DNA of 61,754 nucleotides from an uncultured Vibrio sp. (GCF_947488985.1 NZ_CANLBV010000020.1:1-61754), one strand, 5' to 3'. Shown: positions 37,530 to 47,955, counted from the first letter of the stretch. Translations and numbers: made by a program. The notes: a model not told the origin generated them from the sequence alone.

Positions 37530-39095
37530 TTAGTGCCAAACCCGTTGGTTACTACCGCGTTGCTTTGCTTTGTTGAGTGTTTTATTGAGTCGTTCTAACA
37601 CTTCTTCTGGTGTATCTGACTCTTTAAACTGAGTACTGGCAGCACACAAGGTGATCGTAATTTGTTGATCACGGAATTTAAAGGGCAAGCGACTCACTTG
37701 AGTCTGGATGTTTTGAATCACCTGATGACAATATTCATCGGTTTGCTCGGGCAGCAGTAAAATAAACTCTTCACCAGAAAAGCGTGCCACGGTATCGGTG
37801 GTACCGGCTTCTTTGGTAATGGTTCTTGCGATGATTTTGAGTGCTTTATCCCCGGCGGTATAACCAAAGCTATCGTTAATCGCTTTGAAATTGTCGATGT
37901 CGAGCAGTACAACTCGCAGTGAGTGTTGGGCACGGATCCAGCGGCGATACTCAAGCTCCAGGCGATCAGTGAAAGCGGTACGATTGTAGACCTTAGTCAA
38001 TGGGTCGAGCAGCATCCGCTGAGCCTGATCTTCAAGGCGCTTACGGTAGTCTTGGGTCACTTCATAAAGTGAATCTAATTGAGTCTTGCCGTAACTCATT
38101 CGCTCTATCAGAGCTTGCTCTTTTTGCTCAGCATGATTGAGCCTTTCAGATAGAGAAGCAATCTCACTGAGCAGCGGGTTAATCGAGCGTTTAAGCGTAT
38201 CAATGTCTTTCGCTTTATCGATCGACTCTTGGCTCTTGACTACCAAGCTACTGAGCTCAGAGTTAAGCCCTTGGCGGTGTTCAAAGTAGCTTTGGCTTTG
38301 ATCGGCGTTTTGGTCTGCGGTCTTTATACTCGCAGATAACGAGGCATTGAGCTGAACAATAAAGTGTTCCGACTTTTTACGCTCTAAATTGGTGCCTTCA
38401 ATAACCAGTTTCAGGATGTGCAGCGCCAACTCAAGTAGATTTTGCGAGGATGTGCCCAGCAGTAATTTTGCTCGAATATCGATCAGTAGATCGCCAGACT
38501 CACCTTCGAAGTCGAGTTCGGTGATCAGGTGTTGTAATTCTGTTGATAGCTCGGAAAGGAGTTCTTGCTCAGGAGATTGAGCCATGTCGGAAAAATGGGT
38601 GCGCGAGTTGTTGGCCATGATCTTGATGGCTCGCTCATAAATACTGAGCAACTTCATCGCATGGTCGACTTTTTGGCTGCCATTACACTCTGAGAAACTG
38701 AGTAAGTTTCTCAGATCGCGCTTTAACTGCGCCGGAAGCCCAGTGATGCGCTGTAGCGTTTCTCCGCTGTGCTTAATGCTATCGTCTAGATGTTCATTCT
38801 GTTTATCCATAGCCAATGTTTTCTGCTTGAGCATCCTTTCTAAAACAGCCAGTTGGGGGATCATTGAGCTAATGTCTTTCTGTTTTTCTAGCTCTTCCTT
38901 AAGGGCGATCAGATTGTTATCTAAATGGCTGTTCGTTCCAACGCAGGCATCACTTAAAGACGTCACGATACGTTTTAGAACTTTTTGTTCTCTGATGAAC
39001 TTGAACGAAGTGTCCCTCTGAGTCAAGCGGCTTTGTTCCAACTGAAGTTTTAGTTGATGAAGCTGCGCTTGAATGTCTTTTTCGAGAGTGGCCAT
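37530..39095 (-). CDS. GGDEF-domain protein, probable diguanylate cyclase
   Basis: Cytoplasmic protein of 521 residues. Residues 1-345 are helical and coiled-coil-rich without a recognised sensor domain. A GGDEF domain covers about 350-515, with LDPLTKVYNRTAF near 358 and DIDNFKAINDSFGYTAGDKALK near 394. The active-site loop is RFSGEEF (438-444), a variant that is active in some cyclases. The RxxD inhibitory site five residues upstream reads GTTD, so product feedback is probably absent. V. cholerae CdgG (VC0900) may be the counterpart, from memory and neighbourhood only. It lies beside a second, degenerate GGDEF-like protein on the same strand. Confidence 0.88.
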   Translation of the reverse strand: MATLEKDIQAQLHQLKLQLEQSRLTQRDTSFKFIREQKVLKRIVTSLSDACVGTNSHLDNNLIALKEELEKQKDISSMIPQLAVLERMLKQKTLAMDKQNEHLDDSIKHSGETLQRITGLPAQLKRDLRNLLSFSECNGSQKVDHAMKLLSIYERAIKIMANNSRTHFSDMAQSPEQELLSELSTELQHLITELDFEGESGDLLIDIRAKLLLGTSSQNLLELALHILKLVIEGTNLERKKSEHFIVQLNASLSASIKTADQNADQSQSYFEHRQGLNSELSSLVVKSQESIDKAKDIDTLKRSINPLLSEIASLSERLNHAEQKEQALIERMSYGKTQLDSLYEVTQDYRKRLEDQAQRMLLDPLTKVYNRTAFTDRLELEYRRWIRAQHSLRVVLLDIDNFKAINDSFGYTAGDKALKIIARTITKEAGTTDTVARFSGEEFILLLPEQTDEYCHQVIQNIQTQVSRLPFKFRDQQITITLCAASTQFKESDTPEEVLERLNKTLNKAKQRGSNQRVWH

Positions 39096-39212
39096 AGATA
39101 TTAGATTAGCGCCGCGTAGTTCGACTACGATTATCGAGATGAAATGTCATTACAGCGATAATAACAAAACTGAAAATAAGGTCACCAACTGCCAGTGTTA
39201 ATCGCCCTTAAA

Positions 39213-41471
39213 CTAGCCATCTTTTAGCATTTTTTTGATATTGTCCTCATTCTGATATGAAGATTGTACTTTTATTAACCCTTGATTAATCGCATGTTTA
39301 CATGCTTCTCTTATATTATCAGCCGCAAGACTCGCTGCGGGTGCATTGTCGATAGCCTTTAAGTACACCCATTGGCTGGTGCGCTCTTTAATGCTGATTT
39401 CACGTGCAAGATTGGTCGACATCAACAGCACATCCAGCAACTCTTGGTCGTTAATCGCCGTATAAGCGCGCGGCAGGAACGGGTAGTCTGCGATACCCAT
39501 ACGGATGGTTCGGTTGATATTGCGTTGCGTCTCGAAGCTCTCTATCCAAGATTGAATCTTTCTGAACATGACCTCAGGTGACGCATTTCGGTCGGAATTG
39601 GGTTCGATATACAGTAGATTCGCATCCGAAAAATGGTATATACGAGCCGGTCCTTCAAGCTTTGATTTTAGGAACTCACCAAAGGCACTTTCGAGTTCTA
39701 AACCAGCCTTGTAACCATTTTGGGTGTACATGTTGCGTAGGAACGGCAAATCAATCATCACGAAGCGTAAACGGTCGTTGAGCGGTTCGTGAATTAACTC
39801 CCCCAGTTGCCACTGTTCGAAGGTTTGGCTAGTTTGCTCTAAAGAATTTGAGAGTTTAGCATTGAGCATTCTCAAGTTCGGAAGCTTTGAGCGTGAGTGC
39901 GTAAAGAGGTCGGTACTCAGTGAATCGACTTTTTTGTCTAAGGTTTGGATCAGGTAACCTCGGCGCAGCACAAAGAAGAACAATATAACGCTGAACAAGA
40001 ACAACGAAAACGCGATGTTCTGGAATTTACGATGTTCCAATTTATACTTCTCAAGCTCCTGCTCTTGACCAGAATAGTGCAACGTTTGCTCGGCAAATTC
40101 TTTCTGTTGGCGGAATGCATCTTGGCCAATTAAGTTGAGATTTTGCTGCTCCAAAGATACTAAATTGTTGTATTTTTTGAGGTTAGATAAAGCTTGCTGA
40201 GGGCGGCCGGTTTGTTCATAGCCGAACGAAAGTAATTGGTATGAAAGCTGAGACAAATGTATATCATCGACTTGACGAGATATCTCTAGGGCTCGTGTCG
40301 CATGCTCAATCACATGTTCGCCTTCTTGCATTTGATACGCTAGGCCAGCTGATAACAGCTCAGCGCGCGCTTGAAGATTTGGTATGTTATTTTTTTTCAG
40401 TAACTTAAGTGCGCGTGTTAGGTATTGTTCTGCCAGTGGATAGTTATACAGGCGTAAGTAAGTCGCTGATAAACTTAGACGGATATCAATGACTTGGTGT
40501 ATATCTCGGTCGGTGCTTTCATGATCGAGGACGTTGAAAAAATACACCAGAGCAAGGTTGTATTTCCCTTGGGTATAATAGATATCCCCCATCTTTTTTA
40601 GCACTCTCGCTAAGATAGGAGAGCTTTCAAAGTTATCGTAAAAATCGGCAGCTTGCGATAGATGCTCTAGGGCCTTATCTAATATTTGTCGCTCTAGGAA
40701 TAGTCTCGCGATCAAACGGTTGACCTTGGCCAGTCGTGAGCTCAAGTTGCCTTCTACTGATTTCCAATAAGCGTACAATAACTCGGATAGTGCATGGTTG
40801 TATTCCTGATGGGTTAGATAGAACTCACCGACAGCAATATGGTAGTCGATAGTGACTTTTTCAGAGTTGCGTTGTTCTAGATAGCGCTTTGCTTCTTGAT
40901 AGTACAGCTCGGCCTCATCAATATTATTCTCATAAGAGGCAATTTCTGCTTTTAACATGACAAGGCGATAGGTGATGCCTTCTGCTAGGCGTAAGGTCTT
41001 ATCTATCGACTCTAAATTCTCTTCGATGCTGCTGAGCTCTGTTTTGGCTGCTGATGACTGCCCGTCGCTTAGCCAAAGTAATCGAACTTTGAGGATTTTG
41101 AGGTCGATCTTGAGATACTCAAGATTATAAGTTTCAGCTAACTCAGAGGCTTGGTCTAGGTACTGAAGTGCCGCAAGAGTATCGCCAAGTCGGTATTCCG
41201 CTCTGGCTAAGATCTTATAGGCATCAATGCTGCTATTGGGTGTTCGGATTAATGACTCTGATTCTTCGCGAGAAATTGCTGAAGGTGTTTTATCGCTTTG
41301 ATCTGAAAGGACACGCAGCGCTAGGTAGCTGTTTGCCATTTTTTTTGCTTGTCCCGGCTCAATCTCAACTACATTATTGGCTTCGTTAAGTAGCGCCGAT
41401 GAGTACACCGACGCATTGACCGAGGTGCTTAAGCTGAAAATAAATAGGCTGACAACGTATAACCAACGCAT
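39213..41471 (-). CDS. TPR-containing membrane protein with degenerate GGDEF-like domain
   Basis: Protein of 752 residues. A signal peptide (MRWLYVVSLFIFSLSTSVNAS) is followed by a periplasmic array of tetratricopeptide-like repeats over about residues 65-440. A single membrane helix lies near 480-500 (FSLFLFSVILFFFVL). The cytoplasmic C-terminal domain resembles GGDEF in layout (KLPNLRMLNAKLSN near 535, FVMIDLPFLRNMYTQNGYKAG near 580). The active loop is replaced by YHFSDANLLYI (from 612), so no cyclase activity is expected. The plan suggests a receptor that passes a periplasmic signal inward, possibly to the neighbouring cyclase; this is inference. Confidence 0.82.
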   Translation of the reverse strand: MRWLYVVSLFIFSLSTSVNASVYSSALLNEANNVVEIEPGQAKKMANSYLALRVLSDQSDKTPSAISREESESLIRTPNSSIDAYKILARAEYRLGDTLAALQYLDQASELAETYNLEYLKIDLKILKVRLLWLSDGQSSAAKTELSSIEENLESIDKTLRLAEGITYRLVMLKAEIASYENNIDEAELYYQEAKRYLEQRNSEKVTIDYHIAVGEFYLTHQEYNHALSELLYAYWKSVEGNLSSRLAKVNRLIARLFLERQILDKALEHLSQAADFYDNFESSPILARVLKKMGDIYYTQGKYNLALVYFFNVLDHESTDRDIHQVIDIRLSLSATYLRLYNYPLAEQYLTRALKLLKKNNIPNLQARAELLSAGLAYQMQEGEHVIEHATRALEISRQVDDIHLSQLSYQLLSFGYEQTGRPQQALSNLKKYNNLVSLEQQNLNLIGQDAFRQQKEFAEQTLHYSGQEQELEKYKLEHRKFQNIAFSLFLFSVILFFFVLRRGYLIQTLDKKVDSLSTDLFTHSRSKLPNLRMLNAKLSNSLEQTSQTFEQWQLGELIHEPLNDRLRFVMIDLPFLRNMYTQNGYKAGLELESAFGEFLKSKLEGPARIYHFSDANLLYIEPNSDRNASPEVMFRKIQSWIESFETQRNINRTIRMGIADYPFLPRAYTAINDQELLDVLLMSTNLAREISIKERTSQWVYLKAIDNAPAASLAADNIREACKHAINQGLIKVQSSYQNEDNIKKMLKDG

Positions 41472-41529
41472 TTTAATGTCCCTTTAAAGATGAGGTAGGT
41501 TCAAATAATTGTGGGTGGATCGTGCCTGA

Positions 41530-42375
41530 TTATTGACGCGCCATACGTTTATTGTGACTTGGTCTATCTTGCTCTGTTGAACGATATGGGTTGATATCCA
41601 GACCACCACGACGCGTGTAACGAGCGAACACGGTTAGCTTCGATGGCGCACAGTATTTCATGATGTCAGTGAAGATGCGCTCAACACATTGTTCGTGGAA
41701 TTCGTTGTGCTCACGGAAAGACACTAAATAGCGTAGCAGTGCTTCACGGTCTATCTGCTTACCTGAATATGCGATCTCAACGCTGCCCCAATCGGGTTGG
41801 TTAGTGATCAAACAGTTCGATTTCAATAGGTGGCTATGCAGAGTTTCTTCAACTTCGAGCTCGCCCGCTGCGCCTTCAAGCAGTGATGCTTCAAAGTCGT
41901 AGCTAGTGATTTGGATGTTTTGGTTGTCGATACAGTCACCTTCCATCGTCACGATAGGCTGGTTAGTGTAGTCGGTGACTGAGTTTACATTCACCATCAC
42001 AGTTTCGCCTGCACATGCCGACAAATCTTGGGTCAGGCGCTCAGTGACTTGATCCCAGTTTTCAAATTGAGTCTGGTTGTAGCTGTTCAGATACAGCTTA
42101 AAAGATTTTGATTCGATTAAATTGGGGCTGGTTGCTGGGATGAAAACTTCACCGACAGCGACTTGTGGCAGGCCATTGGTGTTTAGCCACGAAAGCTCGT
42201 ACATGGTCCAAATATCATGGCCAACAAAAGGCAACTCACCATTTAGTGCCAGATCATCACGATTAAGGCTGCGAGGTACTGGTTGCAATAAACTTGCATC
42301 GTATTGGTTAGAGTACTCAGTTTTTTGGCCAAGGGTTAAACCCGCTAGCTCTTTTGCGTCAGAATATTTGCTCAT
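41530..42375 (-). CDS. queF: NADPH-dependent 7-cyano-7-deazaguanine reductase
   Basis: Reduces preQ0 to preQ1 in queuosine synthesis. It has 281 residues, the long two-domain form of E. coli-type QueF. The catalytic cysteine lies in [17 protein letters not shown] near residue 190, with the aspartate in QPDW and the substrate-binding [11 protein letters not shown] near 227. LYLNSYNQT near 92 is the related motif of the N-terminal half. It is divergent from syd, as in E. coli. Confidence 0.95.
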   Translation of the reverse strand: MSKYSDAKELAGLTLGQKTEYSNQYDASLLQPVPRSLNRDDLALNGELPFVGHDIWTMYELSWLNTNGLPQVAVGEVFIPATSPNLIESKSFKLYLNSYNQTQFENWDQVTERLTQDLSACAGETVMVNVNSVTDYTNQPIVTMEGDCIDNQNIQITSYDFEASLLEGAAGELEVEETLHSHLLKSNCLITNQPDWGSVEIAYSGKQIDREALLRYLVSFREHNEFHEQCVERIFTDIMKYCAPSKLTVFARYTRRGGLDINPYRSTEQDRPSHNKRMARQ

Positions 42376-42506
42376 ACTTTCGTTTCAAATTCGATTAGAA
42401 TAGGGTCGATTTTACTGAATCCCTATTATCCTGTCATTAAGTCATCGCTTAATCGGTGCGGAAAGGGCTCGGATTCTATTTATTATTTTGTGTTTAGGAG
42501 ATTTTC

Positions 42507-43052
42507 ATGACTCAACGTGCTCAAGACGCACTCGGTTCTTTCAGTCAGCGATACGTTGACGCATGGCAACAGCACCACCAAAGCTTACCTCGCAACGAGG
42601 AGTTGGTGGGCATCGTATCGCCATGTGTAGAAGAAAAGAGCGGTGATGCCGTGTTATGGAAACACTATCCACGTGAGCAGCACGCGGATTTCAGCAATGT
42701 TGAAACCGGTATTGAGCTGACACTGCATGAAGACATTAAAATCTTCTACGGCGCACAATACAGCGCCGATATGAATGCGACCTTTGACGGTAATGAACTG
42801 ACTCTGTTACAGATTTGGAGTGATGAAGACTTCGAATGCCTACAAGAAAACATCTTAGGTCACCTAGTGACTCAGCGCCGTTTGAAGCTAAAGCCTACGG
42901 TTTTCATCGCCGCGACCGATGCCGAGTTGGATGTTATCTCTATCTGTAACCTAACGGGTAACGTAATTTTGGAGCGCCTAGGCACCAAAAATCGTGATGT
43001 CTTGGCTGAGACATTGGCCGAGTTCTTAGAAAAGTTACAACCAGCGGTATAA
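42507..43052 (+). CDS. syd: SecY-interacting protein Syd
   Basis: Cytoplasmic protein of 181 residues that binds the SecY translocon and may check its integrity. Length equals E. coli Syd. [14 protein letters not shown] at the start and [28 protein letters not shown] near residue 57 are conserved. TTTAGGAGATTTTC precedes the ATG. The next gene starts 4 bases after its stop, so the two are probably cotranscribed. Confidence 0.93.
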   Translation: MTQRAQDALGSFSQRYVDAWQQHHQSLPRNEELVGIVSPCVEEKSGDAVLWKHYPREQHADFSNVETGIELTLHEDIKIFYGAQYSADMNATFDGNELTLLQIWSDEDFECLQENILGHLVTQRRLKLKPTVFIAATDAELDVISICNLTGNVILERLGTKNRDVLAETLAEFLEKLQPAV

Positions 43053-43056
43053 ATAG

Positions 43057-43833
43057 ATGTACGTACTAGAACTGCAATTTGAGTGTTTTGATAATACAAC
43101 GGTCAGCGCTGTCGACAAGGCGGTGAATGGCTTAATGGACGCACTGCGCTATAACGGACAAGTGTTAGGTCGTGAGTTTCCAATCGTGATGGGCGAAGGC
43201 GAGTTCTTCGTTCGCGTTGTGTGCCCGGAGCAAGACAGTTTGCATCCGCGCAATCACTCAGACTTTGTGAAAGTGTGTTTTGATCGCTTATCTAACGCGA
43301 GTTTACTTGCGCCTAAAATGCGTTTGCTAGGTAGAGATCTGAACTCAGAAGAAGTGGCAGAAGATGAAACGCCAAGCTGGCAGGTGTTATACACCACATT
43401 CGTGCATACCTGTTCGCCGCTGCGCAGTGGCGATAGCTTGCTACCAATCCCTTTGTATCGTAATCCACCGACATTCAATGGCGACCATAAAGCGGTATTG
43501 AAATGGCAGACAGAATGGCAAGCCTGTGATGAAGTACAAATGGGGGGAGGGTGTCGCGCTGAACACGCAACGCTAACCGAGATCAGTGATACTAAGAGTG
43601 TGCTGTTTAAACGCGGTTGGGGTCTAAGAGGGCGTATTGAATATCTGACTAAGGTGCCAACCTACTACTACCTATACCGTGTTGGTGGGATCAGCCTGAA
43701 AGATGAAAAAGAGCGTAAATGCCCGCAATGTGGGGGAGAATGGCTGCTTGATGCACCAATCCACGATATTTTCTATTTCAAGTGTGATGACTGCCGCTTG
43801 GTGTCAAACATCTCTTGGGATCACCTCAAGTAG
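43057..43833 (+). CDS. DUF2310 zinc-ribbon protein
   Basis: Cytoplasmic protein of 258 residues in a family described only as zinc-ribbon-containing and possibly nucleic-acid-binding. The C-terminal ribbon is clear: CPQCGGEW near residue 219 and CDDCRLVSNISWDHLK at the end, two CxxC knuckles. The larger N-terminal part has no recognised fold; CSPLRSGDSLLPIPLYRNPPTF near 130 looks conserved. Its pairing with syd suggests a shared promoter, not necessarily a shared pathway. Confidence 0.75.
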   Translation: MYVLELQFECFDNTTVSAVDKAVNGLMDALRYNGQVLGREFPIVMGEGEFFVRVVCPEQDSLHPRNHSDFVKVCFDRLSNASLLAPKMRLLGRDLNSEEVAEDETPSWQVLYTTFVHTCSPLRSGDSLLPIPLYRNPPTFNGDHKAVLKWQTEWQACDEVQMGGGCRAEHATLTEISDTKSVLFKRGWGLRGRIEYLTKVPTYYYLYRVGGISLKDEKERKCPQCGGEWLLDAPIHDIFYFKCDDCRLVSNISWDHLK

Positions 43834-43866
43834 TCGTATCCGAGTGCTCAGCGGGTCGAAGACAAT

Positions 43867-43899
43867 AAAAAAGCCGATATGGACATATATCGGCTTTTT
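43867..43899. terminator. bidirectional terminator between the DUF2310 gene and metQ
   Basis: AAAAAGCCGATAT pairs with ATATCGGCTTTTT across a short loop. A- and T-runs flank both sides. Confidence 0.83.
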
Positions 43900-43956
43900 C
43901 GTTATTTGCGCATTAATTTCGTTACTAGCGTATCAATAGGGTGCAAATAGGGGAAG

Positions 43957-44766
43957 TTACCAACCTTTCACTAAGCCACCTTGGAAGATCTCATAAGCTG
44001 CGTTGTACACTTCTTCAGTTTGGTAAGCTTTAACGAAGTTCTGTACGTTTTCTGCGTTTAGGTTATCTTCACGAGAAACAATAAGGTTTACATATGGAGA
44101 GTCTTTATCTTCAACGAATACACCATCTTTTTGTGGAGTTAGGTTGATAGAGCTTGCGTATGTTGTGTTGATAACAGACAGAGCAACATCATCAAGCGAG
44201 CGTGGTAGTTGAGCTGCATCAAGTTCAACAATCGTGAGACTCTTTGGATTACTCACGATGTCACGTACCGTCGCTAGCAGACCTGCGCCTTCACGAAGCT
44301 CAATCAGGCCTTGCTGCTCAAGAAGCAATAGCGAACGACCTAGGTTAGTTGGATCGTTTGGTACCGCAATACGCGCGCCATCTTGCAGCTCGTCAATCGA
44401 CTTGATTTCTTTTGAGTAGCCAGCAATTGGGTAAATAAATGAGTTACCAGCGATAGTTAGCTTGTAGCCACGGTCAGCCACTTGTTGATCTAGATACGGT
44501 GCATGTTGGAATGCGTTGATATCGATAGAGCCATCATCTAGGGCTGCGTTTGGTGTTACGTAATCGGTAAAAGTCACCAGTTCAACATCCAAACCGTACT
44601 GCTCTTTTGCGACTTTAGCAGCAACTTCTGCAACTTGTGCTTCAGCACCAGCTATCACGCCCACTTTTACTTTAGAAGTATCGACTTCTTTATCACCACA
44701 ACCGGCTAGAACCAGCGCTGAAGCAGCAGCTGCGATAGTAAGTAAACCTTTAAGGCTAAATTTCAT
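43957..44766 (-). CDS. metQ: methionine ABC transporter substrate-binding lipoprotein
   Basis: NlpA/MetQ family lipoprotein of 269 residues that presents D- or L-methionine to MetI. The signal peptide ends in the lipobox VLAGC near residue 22. KVKVGVIAGAEAQVAEVAAKVAKEQYGLDVELV near 32 and YVTPNAALDDGSIDINAFQHAPYLD near 68 are typical. It is last gene of metNIQ, 66 bases after metI. Confidence 0.94.
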   Translation of the reverse strand: MKFSLKGLLTIAAAASALVLAGCGDKEVDTSKVKVGVIAGAEAQVAEVAAKVAKEQYGLDVELVTFTDYVTPNAALDDGSIDINAFQHAPYLDQQVADRGYKLTIAGNSFIYPIAGYSKEIKSIDELQDGARIAVPNDPTNLGRSLLLLEQQGLIELREGAGLLATVRDIVSNPKSLTIVELDAAQLPRSLDDVALSVINTTYASSINLTPQKDGVFVEDKDSPYVNLIVSREDNLNAENVQNFVKAYQTEEVYNAAYEIFQGGLVKGW

Positions 44767-44832
44767 AATAATCTCCTTTTAATAAATCTATTTAATTTGC
44801 TTCAGATGACTCTAATCTTTATGTGTGAGTCT

Positions 44833-45516
44833 TTATCTGTGGTCAACACGGCGCACTAATGAATCACCGATTGATTGAATAATTTGTACTAGTACAATCA
44901 GCATTACTACCGTCACGGCCATGATGGTCACATCGTAGCGGTGGAATCCGTAGCGAATCGCCACATCACCTAAGCCACCACCACCAACGGTTCCAGCCAT
45001 GGCTGAGTAGCTCACCAGAGTCACTAGCGTGATAGTGACGGAGTTAATGATCGTTGGCATGGCTTCAGGAAGCAGAACCTTGTTGATGATCTGAGTAGGT
45101 GTTGCGCCCATAGATTGAGCGGCTTCGACCAAACCTGATGGCACTTCAAGCAGTGCGCTTTCAATCAGTCGAGCAACAAATGGGATCGCACCGATGGTCA
45201 GTGGAACAATCGCGGCGGTCGTACCAATGAAGGTCCCGATCAGCATCTTAGTCAGTGGGATGATTGCGACCATCAATACCAAGAAAGGCACAGAACGACC
45301 GACATTGACAACCGCACCAAGAATCTTGTTGAGTTGAGTGTTTTCTAGTAGCCCACCTTTCTTGGTGGTGTGTAAAATCACGCCTAATGGGATACCGACG
45401 GCAAAACCAACAATGCCGGCAACCGCAACCATGTAAAGCGTTTCGCCAGTAGCGCCTAATAGAAGGTTTCCGTTAAGGCTGATCCAGTCAGCGATCTCAT
45501 TGAAACTAAAGGACAT
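44833..45516 (-). CDS. metI: methionine ABC transporter permease
   Basis: Inner-membrane permease of 227 residues with five helices. The EAA coupling loop is [24 protein letters not shown] near residue 130. The start is set at the ATG of [12 protein letters not shown]; an in-frame TTG two codons earlier is less likely. It overlaps the metN stop by 11 bases, so translation is coupled. Confidence 0.94.
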   Translation of the reverse strand: MSFSFNEIADWISLNGNLLLGATGETLYMVAVAGIVGFAVGIPLGVILHTTKKGGLLENTQLNKILGAVVNVGRSVPFLVLMVAIIPLTKMLIGTFIGTTAAIVPLTIGAIPFVARLIESALLEVPSGLVEAAQSMGATPTQIINKVLLPEAMPTIINSVTITLVTLVSYSAMAGTVGGGGLGDVAIRYGFHRYDVTIMAVTVVMLIVLVQIIQSIGDSLVRRVDHR

Positions 45517-46540
45517 AGCCAAGTACCTCTACTTTTACATTGTTGTCACGTAGGAATTGAATCGCCGCAGTATCATCGGATTCATTGCCGAATATCTCAG
45601 CCACCATCATGCCGAATTTTACACCGCCTGCGTAATCGAGGTCAGAGCTTAAGATACTGACATCGATATTGAACTTGCGAGCAATTTGCGTCATCAGCGG
45701 AGCATCAACCGTTGCTCCGGTAAACTCAAGACGCACCAATGGGTAGCTGCCGTATACGCGAGTTTCTTGCAAACGCGCTTGGTAATCTTCAGGGATAGAA
45801 AGGTCGAGCGTTGAACGAATGAACTGATGTGCAAGCTCTGTTTTAGGGTGGGCAAAGATCTCTCCCACCGTGCCTTTCTCTACCAGTTCGCCGCCGCCGA
45901 TGATCGCAACTTCATGGCAGATGCTTTTAACCACATCCATCTCGTGCGTGATCAACAAGATAGTAATATTCAGCTTGCGGTTGATTTCACGCAGTAGCTC
46001 AAGGATTGATTGAGTGGTTGCCGGATCTAGGGCACTGGTCGCTTCATCACAAAGCAGGACTTTTGGATCTGACGCTAGCGCGCGAGCAATTGCGACACGC
46101 TGCTTCTGACCGCCGCTCAAGTTTGCAGGGTAGGTATCCCGCTTATCTGCAAGACCGACCAGTTTCAGTAACTCACTCACTTTCTTTTCTATTTGCGCTT
46201 TATCTTGACCAGCAAGCTCTAAAGGCAGTGCGACGTTGTTAAATACCGTACGAGAAGACAACAGATTGAAGTGCTGAAAAATCATGCCGATGTTACGGCG
46301 AGCTTCACTTAGCTCTGATTTGCTCAATTTGGTGAGGTCAATACCGTCAACAATCACTTCACCAGTGGTTGGGGCTTCCAACATATTCACACAACGAATC
46401 AGGGTACTTTTACCCGCACCTGAAGAACCGATGACGCCAAAGATTTGGCCTTGAGGGATGTGGAGGTTGATATCAATTAAGGCATTGATTTCTTTAGTGC
46501 CTTGATAAAAAACCTTGTTGACTTGATTCACTTTAATCAT
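45506..46540 (-). CDS. metN: methionine ABC transporter ATP-binding protein
   Basis: ATPase of the MetNIQ importer, 344 residues. Walker A is [10 protein letters not shown] near residue 38, the signature [15 protein letters not shown] near 140 and Walker [13 protein letters not shown] near 161. The C-terminal NIL (ACT-like) domain, about 265-344, binds methionine and inhibits transport when the cell is replete. First gene of the operon, about 100 bases after three met boxes. Confidence 0.96.
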   Translation of the reverse strand: MIKVNQVNKVFYQGTKEINALIDINLHIPQGQIFGVIGSSGAGKSTLIRCVNMLEAPTTGEVIVDGIDLTKLSKSELSEARRNIGMIFQHFNLLSSRTVFNNVALPLELAGQDKAQIEKKVSELLKLVGLADKRDTYPANLSGGQKQRVAIARALASDPKVLLCDEATSALDPATTQSILELLREINRKLNITILLITHEMDVVKSICHEVAIIGGGELVEKGTVGEIFAHPKTELAHQFIRSTLDLSIPEDYQARLQETRVYGSYPLVRLEFTGATVDAPLMTQIARKFNIDVSILSSDLDYAGGVKFGMMVAEIFGNESDDTAAIQFLRDNNVKVEVLGYVL

Positions 46541-46638
46541 AGAGAAACTCGTGCAGGTAGAACAGAATAATATATCGATAGCTCGCTCGATTTACAGACG
46601 ATGCTATGGTGTTCTATGATCTAAGTCAATAGATATTT

Positions 46639-46662
46639 TTACGTCTAGACGTCTAAACGTCG
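46639..46662. promoter_or_regulatory. MetJ operator, three tandem met boxes
   Basis: Three contiguous octamers TTACGTCT, AGACGTCT and AAACGTCG match the met box AGACGTCT at 6, 8 and 6 positions. MetJ with S-adenosylmethionine binds such tandem boxes and would repress metNIQ; the site may also affect the divergent gmhB. Confidence 0.9.
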
Positions 46663-46746
46663 AATCTATAGGTTGCTCAGAATAAATCGTGAATTAACGC
46701 AGCACCAAATAGATAGTGATGAAGCAAATAAAGCGTGTAATAATTA

Positions 46747-47334
46747 ATGATTAATAGAGAGTTGATAGAGAATAAAATTTTGTCTAAACCTGCTGTTTTT
46801 TTAGATCGTGATGGTGTGATTAACGTTGATCATGGCTACGTCCATGATGAGCATGACTTTGAATACATCGATGGTGTGTTTGAAGCGGCAAAAGCGTTTA
46901 AAGATATGGGCTACTTATTGGTGCTCGTCACCAACCAATCTGGTATTGCTCGTGGTATGTTTAGTGAAGATCGTTTTCTCTCTCTAACGCAGTGGATGGA
47001 TTGGAACTTTGTTGACAGTGGCGTAGAGCTTGATGGTATCTACTACTGTCCTCACCATGCTGAACATGGTATTGGTGACTACAAGCAAGATTGTGAATGT
47101 CGTAAACCTAAGCCTGGCATGTTTATTTCTGCGCGTGACTTTCTGAAGATTGATATGGCTAACTCTGTGATGATTGGTGATAAAGCGGAAGACATGATGG
47201 CAGCAGAAGCGGCAGGTATCGGCACGAAAGTCTTAGTCAGAACAGGCAAGCCAGTTACGGATAAAGGTGAGGCACTGGCGAGCGTGGTACTTGATAGCAT
47301 TAAAGATGTACCAGCATTCTTGAAAGGCGAATAA
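46747..47334 (+). CDS. gmhB: D-glycero-beta-D-manno-heptose-1,7-bisphosphate 7-phosphatase
   Basis: HAD-family phosphatase of the ADP-heptose route to lipopolysaccharide core. The nucleophile motif is [15 protein letters not shown] near residue 18. [13 protein letters not shown] near 60 and the zinc-binding CPHHAEHG...[10 protein letters not shown] segment near 101-123 are diagnostic, as is [15 protein letters not shown] near 142. From this ATG it has 195 residues, but most homologues begin at the SKPAVF segment, for which a TTG at 46780 would be the start. It lies divergent from metN, next to it as in E. coli. Confidence 0.92.
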   Translation: MINRELIENKILSKPAVFLDRDGVINVDHGYVHDEHDFEYIDGVFEAAKAFKDMGYLLVLVTNQSGIARGMFSEDRFLSLTQWMDWNFVDSGVELDGIYYCPHHAEHGIGDYKQDCECRKPKPGMFISARDFLKIDMANSVMIGDKAEDMMAAEAAGIGTKVLVRTGKPVTDKGEALASVVLDSIKDVPAFLKGE

Positions 47335-47425
47335 TCTAGGGCGTACTTATTTGCATGGATGGCTATAATAGACATAGATAAAAGTAGATAGACACCGCTC
47401 ACTATGTAAAGGCGAGGGACGCAGT

Positions 47426-47761
47426 ATGAAAGCTATGTTTATGGCATCTTTATGTACATTGGCGTTAGTTGGGTGCTCAAAATCAGCAGCGCCGGATAAT
47501 GCCATCTCAGATGAAGGATTTGTGACCTATCAATGTGAGTCTGATACTTCCTTTGATGTTGCTTATCTTGAGAATGAGAAGGCGGTGCTACGTTTACCTA
47601 AGCATGAGTATCGTTTGACTCAGATCCCTGCGGGGTCGGGTATTAAGTACATTTTAGATGATGGCACATCTGAACTGATCAACCGTGTGATTTTGTATGC
47701 TAAAGGTGACAATGCACGCCTTGAGCTTGGGCGTGTTATCTATAAAAACTGTCGCAAGTAA
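47426..47761 (+). CDS. MliC-like lipoprotein (possible C-type lysozyme inhibitor)
   Basis: Small lipoprotein of 111 residues with signal MKAMFMASLCTLALVGC, lipobox LVGC at residue 14-17. The mature part has the MliC-type pattern: FVTYQCES with a cysteine near residue 37, VLRLPKHEYRLTQIPAGSGIKYI near 53, and a final cysteine near 109 that could pair with the first. Periplasmic MliC proteins inhibit vertebrate lysozyme. The match is by pattern, so moderate. Confidence 0.65.
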   Translation: MKAMFMASLCTLALVGCSKSAAPDNAISDEGFVTYQCESDTSFDVAYLENEKAVLRLPKHEYRLTQIPAGSGIKYILDDGTSELINRVILYAKGDNARLELGRVIYKNCRK

Positions 47762-47794
47762 GCCTTGGTTGACCATTAGGCTTACAAGTCGCTA

Positions 47795-47822
47795 AGTGAG
47801 GGAGCCGCCCTCACTTTTCTTA
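47795..47822 (+). terminator. terminator after the MliC-like gene
   Basis: AAGTGAGGG and CCCTCACTT form a 9-bp stem with a short GC-rich loop, followed by TTCTT. Confidence 0.75.
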
Positions 47823-47955
47823 TCCTTTTGCACTTATCTCCTTTCCCCTTGCAAGCAGCGCACGTATCTTATGGAGCCCCGTCATTTCTCAATAGAGTAT
47901 GTTCGTTCTCATCTCCTTTGAGGGAGCGTTAACGTCCACCATGCGTTCGCTGATA

